From: Hevea brasiliensis | Taxonomy: Eukaryota; Streptophyta; Magnoliopsida; Malpighiales; Euphorbiaceae | Assembly: GCF_030052815.1 (NCBI RefSeq) | Contig: NC_079505.1 | Coordinates: forward strand, 6,032,265 to 6,096,264 | Length of the DNA: 64,000 nucleotides | Direction: 5' to 3' | Part shown: positions 45,501 to 58,325 of the stretch, one piece after another | Numbering within the stretch: position 1 is the stretch's first letter | Layout: each line of letters starts with the position of its first letter | Program-made: the position numbers and the translations under genes | Notes under the pieces: model-generated | Databases searched by the model: none | What the model was told of the DNA's origin: nothing | The model's input: the letters and a program-made list of their open reading frames with translations, nothing else

Positions 45501-47082
45501 ATGGCTTTGCTCCCCTGGGACCTGTCCTCCTTAACCCATTTACTCTCTCTAGTCTTTAGAGGTTGAAAATTAACAGGTTAGGAGTGCATAAAAAGTTAAA
45601 TCTAATTAATTTTCATTTGATTTGATTGTTTAATATTTTAAATTCAATTTAATTTTATTTTTTTTCACCTTTGATATGGACTTTGATTTTAAAATAATTA
45701 TTTAAATTTTAAAATTAATTATTAATACATATGATTTTTTTTTATTTGTTTTAAATTATAGGTTAAAAATAGTATTTTATTTTTTAATTTATTAATTTAC
45801 TCTTATTTAATATATATTAAAAAATTAAAATATAAATAATTCTAAACATAATTTAATAATATGAATTGTTTAATTTTTAATGTAAAAATAATAGAGAATA
45901 TATTAAAAAATTACTAAATAAATTTTAACTTCTAACTATGTTAAATAATTATACTCCATGTTAAATTAATTAAATTAAATAAATTTAAAGTTTTATTTAT
46001 TTTACTATATGTGAAAAATATATTTTTTATTATTTGATTGTAATATTATATTAATAATATATATATATATATATATATATATTTTAATAAAATTATTAAA
46101 ATTTAAAAAATAAAAATAATTTTTTCTTTTTAATAAAAAGTTATTTTTCTTGAAAAATGATTTAAATTTTCTTTTAATTAAAAAAATATTTTTCATTAAA
46201 TATATTTTTATATGTTCTAAATGTTAAAAATTATTAAAAAAATTTTTAAAAAAATATTTTTTATAAAATAAATAAAATCTTAATTTTATATAAAAATAAA
46301 TATATTTATAAAGTGACTATAAAATTAAATTTTCAAAATATAATATTTTTAATATGGAATAAAATTGAGAATTGACTGATTTCTATTTTGCCAAAAAGAT
46401 CCAAATTTTAAAGTGAATTACAATGTATTTAGAAGTCAAATTTCTATACCTGTCATTTTCTCAACCATCATGAATAAAAGCCAAAATATTGACTGATTTA
46501 TAAATGCCACGTTTACCCTTGAATTTTAGAGTTGAAAAGGCGTGTTTCAGGAAAAATATTAATCTAAATTTTATTTTAAAATAATTTTTTTTATTTAAAT
46601 TTAATTTATTATAAATATAAAATATAAATATGTAAAATTTATATATTTAATAAATAGATTTTATAATATTTAGATTTATGATAAATTAAATTTAGGTAAA
46701 AATTTTATATTAAAGAAAATTATTTTATTATTTCAACATTTTGTAATTAAAACATTTTAAATTTAAATTTTAACCAATCTTTTATATTCTGATGGACACT
46801 ATGAACTTGCAGCAAGAAGTTGGCCAATTCATGACTACTTGGTCCAACATCATAATCTGCAATAAAATTAAACTAAAAAAAGAATAGTTCATGGAATGGA
46901 GCTTTGAAGATCCAAAACTAATTTTCCTGTCTAAAAACAATTCTATAGAAAGAAGGATGAAAGAAGATGAACGTGTACACTACAACAACAATCAAGTCTT
47001 CATTCTAAATTAATTGGATCAGTTATATGGATCATCATATATTCAATATTCAAAAATTGTAAATGAAGATAAACTTAAATAC
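45501..47082. other. AT-rich intergenic DNA
   Basis: Very A/T-rich, with a TA dinucleotide run at about 46059-46082. No gene is supported; the 63-codon minus frame at 46005-46196 is compositional. Confidence 0.5.
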
Positions 47083-47563
47083 TAAATTATGAAATACATG
47101 CGTAGATTAATCATGGTTAGTGATTTCAGATTACCCAGTACTTGCAGCTTAGCAGTAGCACCCAAAAGTAAAGCCAGTCTTGCTCCTTAAATTATGAAAT
47201 ACATACGTAGATCAATCATGGTGAATGATTTCAGAAGTAGCACCCAAAAGCAAAGCCAGTCTTGCTTTCTAAATTATGAAATACATACGTAGATTAATCA
47301 CGGTGAATGATTTCAGATTACCCTGAACTTGCTGCTTAGCACCCAAAAATAAAGCCAGTCTTGCTCCTTAAATTATGAAATACATAGGTAAAATAATCAT
47401 GGTGAATGATTTCAGACTACCCAGTACTTGCTGCTTAGCACCCAAAAATGAAGCCAGTCTTGCTCCTTAAATTATGAAATACATACGTAGATTAATCATG
47501 GTGAATGATTTCGGATTACCCAGTACTTGCTGCTGAGCACCCAAAAACAAAGCCAGTCTTGCT
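47083..47563. repeat. Minisatellite of about 99 bp, five units
   Basis: Units begin with TAAATTATGAAATACAT at 47083, 47188, 47270, 47369 and 47468. Each continues with ATCATGGTGAATGATTTCAG, CAGTACTTGCTGCTTAGC, and ACCCAAAA followed by AAGCCAGTCTTGCTCC. Unit lengths are 105, 82, 99, 99 and about 95 bp; the second lacks the CAGTACTTGCTGC segment. The array lies just beyond the 3' end of the VIM gene and may be within its longer transcripts. Confidence 0.92.
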
Positions 47564-47690
47564 CCCAAAATAACCAACCGTTCAAAAAAAAAAAAAACAT
47601 GCATAGTTCAAAAATAGTCACCATGAGCTTTGTAGAGTTCTAAAAAGAAGGTTGAGATAGAGCTTATCATTCAAAATCATCATCAGATGA

Positions 47691-47850
47691 TCACACGTTG
47701 AGAGGACTAGATGGTGAGTCATTGCCTTCAGCTGTTGCTTCCTGAACTCTCCTGCTCCTAGTCTTAACCTCAACAGCAGGTTCCAATGATTGAACTCTAC
47801 TGTCAGCATTCTCCCTTGTAGAACGCTTCACTGCAGGGACTTGCAGGTTC
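47691..47850 (-). pseudogene. Frameshifted C-terminal tail of the VIM ligase
   Basis: Directly downstream of the in-frame stop at 47849-47851 the next frame is open and reads [33 protein letters not shown] and SPSSPLNV, then stops at 47691-47693. Its basic, Ser-rich character and neat stop look like a genuine VIM/ORTH C-terminus. The frames are joined by a run of six A residues (minus strand; plus 47870-47875) that would need seven. It could be a true frameshift allele or a homopolymer error in the sequence. Confidence 0.7.
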
Positions 47851-50800
47851 ACACTGTCACCTTCAGCAATTTTTTGCTATCTTCTTTGGAAATTCCATTT
47901 CTATCCCCAACCATCTGTACAGAAATCTCATTCTTTCCCTCATCTTTGTCAACTGAGCTATCATCAAGATGAATTTTCCTCTTCTTGTTGGCCCTCTGGG
48001 GCTTGCAATTAACTTTAGGTTCCTCTGAACTGCCAACACCAGTTTTTTCAAAACTATTTGCAACAGCTTCAATCTTTACAGGATTTTCCCCATGATCAAT
48101 TTTATTCTGGTCAATGGCCATCTGAGGCTCAATAGTTTGAGCAGCAGTCTTTCCAGAATCAGTCTCTCCAGCTTCAGCAGGAATCTCCTCGGAGCCAACC
48201 ACCTCATCCTCAATTGATTCCTCTACATTATCCAAATTCTCTTCAGTCTGGCGTTGCAGTGACTCAATCACAGCCATCAGTTCTCGGTTAACCTGTCAAT
48301 AACAACCAAAAAATAATCCATGCTTCAATTTGCACACCATTTACGTGCTTAAAGACAATGGAGCAGAAAAGTTAAAATACCATTTACTCATTTGATTCAA
48401 TGCAGTTCTTAGATTTCAAGACTAATACTAGTTCTAGTTGCTTCTTGGCTTAATCATAACATCATACTCTTGCAACAGCTGCAGCAAAGATGAGGTTGAT
48501 TTCTGAATGAAAAAGGAGAGAGAAGCAGGAAGGGATAGAGGGGCCTTAATATGAAATACGGTTTTCAAGAGGCTTTACAGCCACAAAATTAGGTTTTTGA
48601 GCCAATGAGCCAAGGCCTTGGTATAACACGCCTGACTCATTAAAGCCAGTATTAAGGCCTCATCAATTTCAAGTTTTGATCAGATAGAAAACAAGGCACG
48701 CCTGCATACTGTAAGTCTGTAATGAGCAATTATATGTATCTATATCACACCTTAGGATCTTGAAGGAAATCAGAGATGTCTGTTGGACACTTTGGGCAAT
48801 TCATGACATTCTTCTGTGCTCGTAGTGTTCGTCCACCTCTACTTCTCTCTCTCATAAGCGTCTTCCCAGTGAATGCACCTTCCAAGCATGACTTACAGAA
48901 GTTATGTGCACAGGGTGTTGTAATTGGTTGAGTCATCACTTGGCCACAGATTTGACAACTGAACTCTGCAAACCAACACTCACCAAAGTGAATATAAAAT
49001 GCATTACAAAGGAGCAAAAAGAAAAAATGCATGCATAAACACAATGAACACGTTTATGTTGAAATCCACCACATATCAGTAAAACCACTGATGTTGATTT
49101 ACCATGAATATCTACCAGCAAGCTTTTAAAAGGACAATTCAATCCTATTTCAAATTTGAGAAACTTAACTCAGCACAGAGAAAAATAATTTGAAAAGATT
49201 TCAAGTGCAGCAAACTTAAGACAAGTACAAAATTTTTATTGGCTGAAAGTGTCAAAACAGACAATGTAATGACTAATAAGTAATAACAAGGGAGAAGAAG
49301 GGAAAAAAATAATTAAAAAAGAATGCAAACCTTTTAGAAGCTTCTCCCTCACATTTGTACTCTGTGCTTTCTTTATGGCTTTCTGTGACCTCTTCCTGTC
49401 CTCAGGATTTCCGGTATCAACCGGCTTTTGGCTAGGAGGTGGAGGTTTTTTCCACTTCCAGCGACCGTCTTCTTCCTAATAAATTAATTATGATGTGTGA
49501 GTTCCTTTCACAATAAAGTAACAAACATCAATGCATGAATTCCATCTGTGATGGCATTTAACAAATTTATTCAAGACCAAATCATCACCATAAAAAGAAA
49601 ACAGTTCCAAGAACAAAAAAATTTAAGCTTATGGGTCAAATCCACTCACATCATAGTCCCATGATGGACTTTCCTTTCTCTCTGTTTTGTCAGTTGCCTT
49701 GGCCAGCTCTTTTACAACAGGCAAAGGCCTAGGTCGGTCCCCATGCTCATCACTATAATTAAAGTTGGAAACATTAATTGAGAAATAGTACAATAAAGGA
49801 AACAAATCAACCAAATTGTCAAACACAAACCTTGTCCACGGTGCAGGTTCATTGTCACATCTAACAAATAAGTACCGGCAGACCTTGTAACCCTAATATA
49901 GGAAAAACTGTCAATAAAATTTTCTACATTGAAAAGAACACGGAGAAAGAAAAATTTGTTGAGCAGCGATGTACTTACTTGAATTCCAACCTTACGCCAA
50001 CATTTCTCTATTCTATAGACCCCATCATAGCGCACCCCACTCTCAGGGGCATAAGAGGACCGCTTCTCCTTGTGGGATCTGCTCATTTCCAACAGCAAGT
50101 ATAAAAAACATTGAAAAAAATAGAAATTTTAAAAGATAATGATAATAATAATAATAAAGAAATGAAGCCAAGTATAAAACATTAAACCTAAATTATGCCA
50201 TAAACAACATCACAGAATCATCATATTCTGCAGAAAGTGAAAACAAAAATAATAATAATAACTATCATGTGTATTTCATATTGAAAACTTGTAATCACAT
50301 GAGAACTGGGTTGTCCCATTCTTTAGAATTTCAACCCTCATTACAGGCAAAAACCAATATCAGCCAATACATTAAAAATGCTAAGTTTCTAGTGTATCCA
50401 TTGGCAATAAGTACCTCCAATAACCTGTTTAAAAAAAGTGCTAGAGTTTCATCAATTTTGGCCATAATTAACATCAGAAATGTGTAGTCAAATTCAACTA
50501 GATGCTGTCCGCACAACATCTTAAACTAAATATGATAAAACACCAGCACATAACTACCAATTCCTAGCCCTGGCAAGCCACTTGCTAAATCATAGAACCA
50601 AGAAAATTAGCCTAGCATGAGAAATTGCAATTCCAATCTACAATAAGAATAGCATACTGGCATACTGCCATGGTTTACAGTCAAAAAACACATTTTATCA
50701 TCGTATGTACTACAAGCCAAAATGCTGTGGGTTATATACTGCATAAGACCAAATAACATAAGAGAACTAAATGAACCATGAACAGGGCCGCTATCATGAA

Positions 50801-53546
50801 TTGTTTTACACAGTTTGCAAAATCACACAAATTAACATTAAATGAGGAATTGAACTGAACATTAATAAGTTATGGTTGAAAAAAGATAAAAGAAATAATT
50901 TATTACAAATGGTTATTTTAAAAAATACTTATTTAGATATGAATAGGTTATAATCCTAAATTATTACACAAAAATTGAAATTAAAAAAAAAAGTAATAGA
51001 TGGTCTATATAAGAAAGTTAAAAGAAATATTTTTTTTTTAAATATTGTCAAGATCAAGTGTATAAAAAGTAATAATAATTTGAGTTTGAATCTTGCTCAA
51101 GCTACAAGTTCTTGCACCTCCTTGAGTTTGAATAGTATTATACCATTATTAACTTGCCACATGCTGCTTATCTTTTTGGCCTGGACACCTTCTCCCAAAG
51201 GCCAATAGCTATTATTTTTCAGGTTGCAAAACAATAGCGGTCAAGACCAACATATATAGAAAATTTTACTCCCCGTCTAATTATCTGAAAACTCGAGATA
51301 AAACAAATAGCAATGGTCTAGATTGCTCATGGACACTCAAATAACTAAAACACAATAGATATACACATAAACACAAAGGAATCATGAATACTGCAAGTTA
51401 CCTCACAACTCTGACAGGATAGCCATTTTTGCAACTCACTCTAAGAGCTTCATTAAATTTCTCAAACTTTTGGTCAAAGGATTGATCCTTGTTAGTTCGT
51501 TTGTTTCCGCTGAGATCTCTGCCACCACTGCCATCCACACCCATAAAAAGACTTCAAGATGAGAAAATTAAATTATAAACATAGAATGATAGTTGATAAA
51601 ATACTAACTGTAGATTAACCATGTTCTGGTCATGCACCGTAGATTATCCTTATTAATGCAACGGAACATGTAAAGTGACAGAAATTTATACTAGAGGGGT
51701 GTGAAGGACAAAAGAATATACAAATAACTAAATTTAGAGGAAGAAACAGCGAGTTAAAATTCCTCCATGGTGGCAACAGCCCACAATCAATGATGGATAA
51801 AACTAATAGATTTACCTAATTCAATGAATAAAACAACTGTAAAAAAAGTAACAAAGGAAGCAGGAAATTGATGAAGTTAAAATTTGTTAATTGTGAAGCG
51901 ATCTTGAAACAAACCTTCCAGTATAGAGGAACCATTCCCCATGATCTTCATCATCTACGTAGCCTCCAGAAAGTGCCACAGACTGTGCACCATAGTTTGC
52001 TTGCCCAGCAATACCAGCGACATGGGGAAGGTGTACACCCCACTGCCTACATTCCAATCTATCTTCCCAACACTCCCCAACCAAGACACCTTGATTTCTC
52101 TCAGGGTCATTTTCAGCTGGGATAGGCCCAAAATGATCTGGTGGCACAGTGACAAATATCTTCCCACTGCAAGCATTGGACTTACCAGCCCTCTGTGCCC
52201 GTTCTGTAGTAAATGCCTTGTCTGGCCTGTTCTGATTATGTACAAAATGGAAAACCTTCGGGAGCCCTCCAGCAACAATTGTTTTTGACAACTTTGCCAT
52301 ACGAATGGCAGACACAAGGCTAGAATTAATACGTGGCTGACTGGCCATTTTTGAGGGAATTGGGCTCCTACATTTTGCACAGGTGAGCTTCCCTTGTCCA
52401 ATCCATTTCTGGAAGCATTTGAGGCAGAAATTATGCCCACATGGTGTCTGAAACAAAACAATAGTTACCAATTCAGTTCATTGGTTACCACATGCATCCC
52501 TAGCCTTTCATGAAGCACATAATTTCCTAAACAATTTCCTAATCAGAGTTCCATTCACAGCATACAGAACCTGAAGAAAATAATCCAAGAAATGCCATAA
52601 TTGGAACAAAGACTAATGAGTCCAACATCCTGTTTTAACATCTCTAATAGATATTAATGAATAACAAAAAGATTGAAAATGAGAATAAAGGTGGTAAATG
52701 AAGCGCCCCAAAAAAAAAAAAGTTCTTTCAATCTCAAGCACCAAAGGGACATTAATTGTTAAAAATAATATAATTTGCAACAAAGGCAGCCAATTATTGT
52801 CAAAGATACATACCAATTTAAACCTCATCAATAAATTCTAACCCATTAGATTGGATATACTATTATTAGCAGTGAACAGCTGAAACATATATACATAAAT
52901 CTATAAAACCTAGATTTCAACTATCCGAGCTTAGAACAAATAAAATCACTAATACCCACAGGAACAATCATAGTAATGACCTTAAATATAAAAACAAAAA
53001 TAAAAGGCAGACACCAAACAGGAGCAGAGCAAGCACAAACACACACCCATCTGCAGAAATGAAATAAAAAAAACAAAGTAAAATAAGAAAACTCACAGTA
53101 ACAGGTCTTTCGGGCAACTGCATACAAAAAGAACACTTAAAACTCTCATCAAGAATATTCAACACATCACTCTCACTCTCCTTCTCTTTCCCCTTCTCTT
53201 TCTTCTTCAGATCTTCCTCCTCCACCTTCCCACTTAACAATTCCTGCCGCTTCCTCGCCTTCTCCTTCTCAGTAAGAGTCACATCTGCCTCAATATCCCT
53301 TATAGCGGCCAACAACTCACTTCCACTGCCGGCAACAGCAGCTGCAGGGGCAGTGGGTTCACCCGAGCAGTCCGGACACTCCCATTGGAGAGTGGAGGCC
53401 AGAGTTTCCGGCGGGGAAGAAAGACAAATCACGTGCCAGGGAGTGGCGCACGTGGAGCAACTGAGAGTTTCTTCAGTAGCTGGCTTCGCCTTGCAGCGCA
53501 TGCAGAAGCCATCTCCATCGCAGGGGAGCTGAATAACGTGCGCCAT
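47849..53546 (-). CDS. VIM/ORTHRUS E3 ubiquitin ligase (PHD-RING-SRA-RING), 9 exons
   Basis: Exons in transcript order are 53546-53097, 52447-51915, 51518-51402, 50078-49979, 49892-49831, 49752-49650, 49475-49331, 48965-48751 and 48292-47849. They sum to 2169 nt (722 aa as read), all GT-AG and in phase. The PHD finger is at about 15-61 (CMRC...CSTC...HVIC...CPDC). RING 1 is at 138-176 ([17 protein letters not shown]), split by intron 1. The SRA/YDG domain is at about 252-405 ([24 protein letters not shown]). RING 2 is at about 507-560 ([17 protein letters not shown]), then an acidic tail. By family, the SRA domain binds hemimethylated and methylated cytosine, and the ligase supports MET1-dependent CG methylation in the nucleus. 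All zinc ligands are present. A homopolymer frameshift alters the last residues. Arabidopsis VIM1 is about 645 aa. Confidence 0.93.
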
Positions 53547-56142
53547 GTGATGTGCGCAGGATAAGCAAAAGGCCTAGATCTATGACTAAGATAGGGAGAG
53601 AGGCGGGCAATTGAAAAGGAGACAGGCGGGTCAAGGAAAGAAATTGAATTAATTTGAAAATTTGACGTTGTACGTGTGAAATGACCACACTGTCCTTGTC
53701 TTCTATTGCTTATTTTTAAGATTCTTAAATTATTTATTTTGTAAATATATTAATGAATTAAATATATTTGTATAATTAGCATTTTAAATTATCTTTTTAA
53801 TAATATTATTTTTCCGATTCTTAAATTATTTATTATGTAAAATATTAAATGAATTAAATACATGTGTATAATTAGCATCATTATTTAATATTTTAAAAAA
53901 TTTTACCTTATATATGTTTATTATGAAATATTAAATTTTAATTTTAAATTAAATTTAGTATATTTCAATTATTAAAATTTTAAAATAGTTAAATTATTTT
54001 TTAATAATATTTAAAAAACATTTTTTAAACATAATTGAATCACAAGATTAATAAGCTCCAAGTATATAATTCGCGGTTTATTTAATATTACTGTTAAAGT
54101 TATTGTGAAGAAAAATATTTATTTGAATATTTTAGTTAAAAAATATAAAAAAAATTTAATTAAAAATTAATTTTATATGTTTAATTCATAAAAATAATAA
54201 AATAAGCTTTTCCAAACTTTTTTTTCAACTAAGATAAGATATAAGAAATATTCTTGCATTATTATATTATTAGTTAATATAGTTTCCAAATATTATGGAT
54301 TATATTAATATAGTTTTTATGGTTAAATATTTTTTTACTCAATGTAATTATTTATAATAAAATTATATCAATTGAATAATAATTTATTATCACATTAAAT
54401 CTATATTTAGTTATATATATTTTAGTAAATATTTTAATTATGCATACTTTTTAATTTGAAATTAAAATTAAAATAAAATAATTTATGAAATTATAAAAAT
54501 AAAATAAAATTAATTTGGAAGAAAAAAAGAGCATGGAGGGAAAAAAAAAACTAAGATTGTTTTCCACCTTTTTTTTTTTACCCAATTTGGGTGAAAAATA
54601 AATTGCTCCAAGTGTTCTTTGAACATTTTGCACACATGTGCTCACAAATTTTTTCCTTTCTCCTTTTTCCTTATTATATAATATGGGAATTTGACTCTTT
54701 ATTTTTCTTTCTTCTAACAAAATAAGGAAATTAACTTTTTTTTCTTTATCCTCATTGCAAAATAAGCTTTCAGTAATAATAAAAATCTTAGAATAGGAAA
54801 TGAAATGATAAATTTTTATTTATGTTTGGTTCATTATGAAATCGAAATCAAATTTCTTTTCAAGCTATTTGATTTACATATATAAACTTCAAAATAGGAA
54901 TTAAACTTATTTTGTATTTAATAAAAATTATTTTAAAATTATTTTTTTATATTTTTATATTTTTACTTTTTAATTTTAATTATTATAAGAGAATATAAAA
55001 ATAATATTTTTTTTATATTGAATTAGTTATAATTATAATTTTTCTATTTTATTTAATTGTAAGTAAAAATAAAAATAATATATTTTATTCTTTTACTTTA
55101 AATAATTAAAGTTAATTATATTCAAAATTTTTACTTTAATCGATTATATGAAAATATAAAAATTATATTTTTACTGTGTTTCATTCTAGTTAGGTATAAT
55201 TAATTATAATTATAATGTTTAATTTTAATTATTTTATATGAAAAATATAAAAATAATTGTTTTATATTTTAATTATTGTTATATTTATTTATTTTTTTAT
55301 TTTAATTAGTAAGATTATTTTAATTATTATTATAATTATTATATTTATAATTATTTAGTTATTATAATTATATTAATTTTTATAATTTTTAATTAATTAT
55401 TTGAAATATAAAAATATAATTTTATATTTTTATTTTAATTAATAATATAAAAATATAAAAATTGAAACATCCTAATAAATACATTGATAAAATTGAGCAT
55501 TTAGCCTTTAACAAGATAATCATTTCCATTCTTGTATTTTGATTCTCAAGTTGAAAAGGGGAATGGTGATTTCCTTAATTGTGAGAATCGGATTCCCTAA
55601 TTTGTGAGAGTGGGAATGAAAAAAACGAGTTTTCAAACACGAACAAAGAGAATCATTTCTATTCATTTCCATTATTGGGTCAATTTTTATAGAACCAAAT
55701 GGGTTCTTATTATCTTAGATAACACATTTTTCAATTAACATATTGACGTGGCATACAACAAAAGAGAAAAAAGGAAAATAATCTAAATACTCTCAAATTA
55801 GCCCTTTCTTCATTCAAGTCTCCTTCTTCTCTTTATGTCTTCTTGCTCTCTACTCATTGCCCCCCTTTTTTTATTTCTTTGCTAACTACATCATACTGCT
55901 GAAAGATGTGGATAATGATTTAAGATCGAGTGCACAACAAAGTAAGAGAGCATAAAGAGGAGGTGGAGACCCTAAGTGCAAAAGCATGAGAGTGAAATGG
56001 ATATGAAAAAAGAGAGAGCCCAACAGTGATTTAGTGAACATAAAAGATTTTCTAATCTCCTGGTTATAACACCAAAAAAAAAAAAAGAAATGAAAAACCT
56101 AAATTCCCCTAAATTATCTACCATCATTCCCATGTACTGCCC

Positions 56143-56144
<2 letters not shown>

Positions 56145-56184
<40 letters not shown>
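56145..56184. repeat. CT dinucleotide microsatellite
   Basis: About 20 uninterrupted CT units. Confidence 0.95.
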
Positions 56185-56187
<3 letters not shown>

Positions 56188-57240
56188 CTCTTTATGTTAA
56201 AGCCTTTCTCTGCTATTTATTTATTTATTTTGTCTCTCTCACCCTTTTCTTCTTTGCAAATCCACTTTGTTTATGTTTGTCTTTGACTCTCTTCACCTCT
56301 TCTCTCTTTCACCATTATTACTAGCATCTTCAATCTAGTTGGCTCAATATAATGGAGAAAAGGGACTAGAAATAATGGAGAGGGATAAAGAAGGCTCATG
56401 AGACTTAGATATCTTTAATCACAAATCAAAACGACGAGTGAGTATGATTAAAACAACATAGAAGATATAGAGGGTAGTGAGCTTCAATCATAAATCAAAT
56501 TTACAAATTACAAAATTATAAATTAATGCAATAAAAATATCTATAATTTGCAAATTGCAAAATGACATATCAAGACCTCAATTAAGATAACAAAATCTAA
56601 TGGCATGTCAATTTACAAACTCTAATGGCAAAAAGAAAACCCACAATGAGCATTAACATCCACCCAAACAAAATCGATACCCTTACTTGTAATTACCATT
56701 GAACCCATGATGATGGTGATTATTGCCCATTTGCATTCCCAATTGACCATTTCCTATGGACAATCCCTTGCAAAATTAAAAGTTGATTACAGAGACTCGA
56801 TCTAGTTCTTAAGCACATTAGGCAAGCGAAAAATAAAAGGTAGTTGCAAGCCAAGCCCGCCCATGAATCTTTTGTGATTTTCAATAAGAAACCTCTCCTT
56901 AACCGTCTCAGTCAAATATACATTTCATGAACTATACCTATCAAGTCGAGTCATTAACTTGAAAGGTGCAACATTGGCAGTTGGGCATTGATTAATATAG
57001 AAGATACTCTGGTTGCATGCCTTTTAAGGCCCAACACAGGTGACCTCAATGTAATCACAATAGCGTGTTCCAAAGCCATCAAAGGTCAAGTTGAGATGGC
57101 AAAGGGCTGTGCCAATGCAGGGGCCAAGATGATTAATTTTTCGATAAGTCAAGATGTTTGTCCCATAAGGACAAAAGACAATGTTATGGGATAGGTTGAC
57201 AAAAAGAAATGAGCACCCTAAGCATCAATCTTATATGGTG

Positions 57241-57530
57241 CAAAGGAGGGGAAGGTGACCAATGGGAAGAAGGAGAGTTTCCGATTGAAGGAGAAATGGG
57301 GGTGTGCAGAGGGGAGTGGGGATGATTGGAGAAATAAGGGGAGAGGTGGGGAAGAATGGATTTTAAAGAAATAAAAAAAAAAAAAGGGGGAATGGGTTGA
57401 AAATTGTGATCCAATATTGGGTAAATGAGGCCATGAGGGGAGAGGTGAGGAAAAAAGGGGAAGACACAAAGAAAAGACATTGAGTGGGTGGAGAAGAAAA
57501 GGAAAAATGAGAAAGAGCATGTTATTTTTA
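57241..57530. repeat. Purine-rich low-complexity tract
   Basis: For nearly 290 bases the plus strand is mostly A and G with repeated GGGGAGAGGTGGGGA-type words. The minus-strand frames across it (98-100 codons, rich in P, S, F and H) are products of that composition, not genes. Confidence 0.7.
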
Positions 57531-58021
57531 TTTAAGAATAGAAAAGTAATTTCAAATTTGTTTTAAAAAAGGTTATATTATTTTTATAAATGAGAAATCC
57601 ATTATAATAAGTTAGAAGTGTTTTTATATTCACTAAATTAATATTAAGGGTTTATGTCACAAATTAAAGTTAGAGTTTTATGTTACGTGCCTTAAGTTCA
57701 AAGATGTTGGATAAAATTTACCATATGGATTGCAAATCTAAAAGTAGGTTTAGTAATTTTGTGGAAAATAATGACATTAGTTAAACAACAAGAATAATTA
57801 AACTTTAACATCAAATTAGTTTAGGTCAATTATATAAATTCTTTTTTTTTTTTGCCATCCAGTTATGTAATAACATTAATTAAAATTATCCTAAAATTTA
57901 AATAGTCTATTCACTAATTTAATAGTGGAAATGGCTAATTGATTGTGCAGTTTCTAATTTACAAAAAAAAAAGTGAAAAATGCAATTTTGTACTCTGCAC
58001 GCCCTTTCGATGCAAGGAAGG

Positions 58022-58325
58022 ATTGAAGAAAATTTCGCAATAAATCGAGGATTGAACTATCGTGTTGTTAGCAAATCAAAAGAAAAGTAACTAAGGCCAT
58101 TAAGTGTGTTGACGTTGCATTCTAATGTCAGTATCACATCATCATGATATGCTTACATCTACATGCCACATCAGCCAACGTACTGACACCATCGAGTCAT
58201 GCCATACGTAGTGCTAATGTCAGCATGCCACATCAGTGCACTTAATGGCGTTAACCGCTGAATCCCCAAAGTGTTAACGGCGCGATAGTTCAATTATCGA
58301 TTTATCATAAAACTTTCTTCAATTA
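58022..58325. mobile_element. Non-autonomous terminal-inverted-repeat element (MITE-like), copy B
   Basis: Left end ATTGAAGAAAATTT... with ATAAATCGAGGATTGAACTA; the right end is the inverse (ATAGTTCAATTATCGATTTA, then AACTTTCTTCAATT). The arms are about 40 bp. The interior resembles copy A at 3623-3913 (GTTAGCAAATCAAAAGAAA beside the left arm, GTTAAC beside the right) and has repeated CATGCCACATCAG words. No ORF is present. Confidence 0.65.

Larger units (their letters stand above)
53547..58021. other. VIM promoter and long AT-rich intergenic DNA
   Basis: The VIM 5' leader and promoter lie at 53547-53700. Beyond this, 53.7-55.5 kb is extremely A/T-rich. From 55.9 to 57.5 kb the composition is more mixed but I find no conserved frame. 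A minus-strand fragment near 56770-56690 with His-rich codons (NNHHHHGFNG) and the plus frame at 56988-57194 are too short to assign. Confidence 0.45.

Noticed and set aside
57184..57520. Overlapping minus-strand frames of 98 and 100 codons rich in Pro, Ser, Phe and His
   Set aside because: Both are read from the same pyrimidine-rich strand in different frames, which is a compositional effect.
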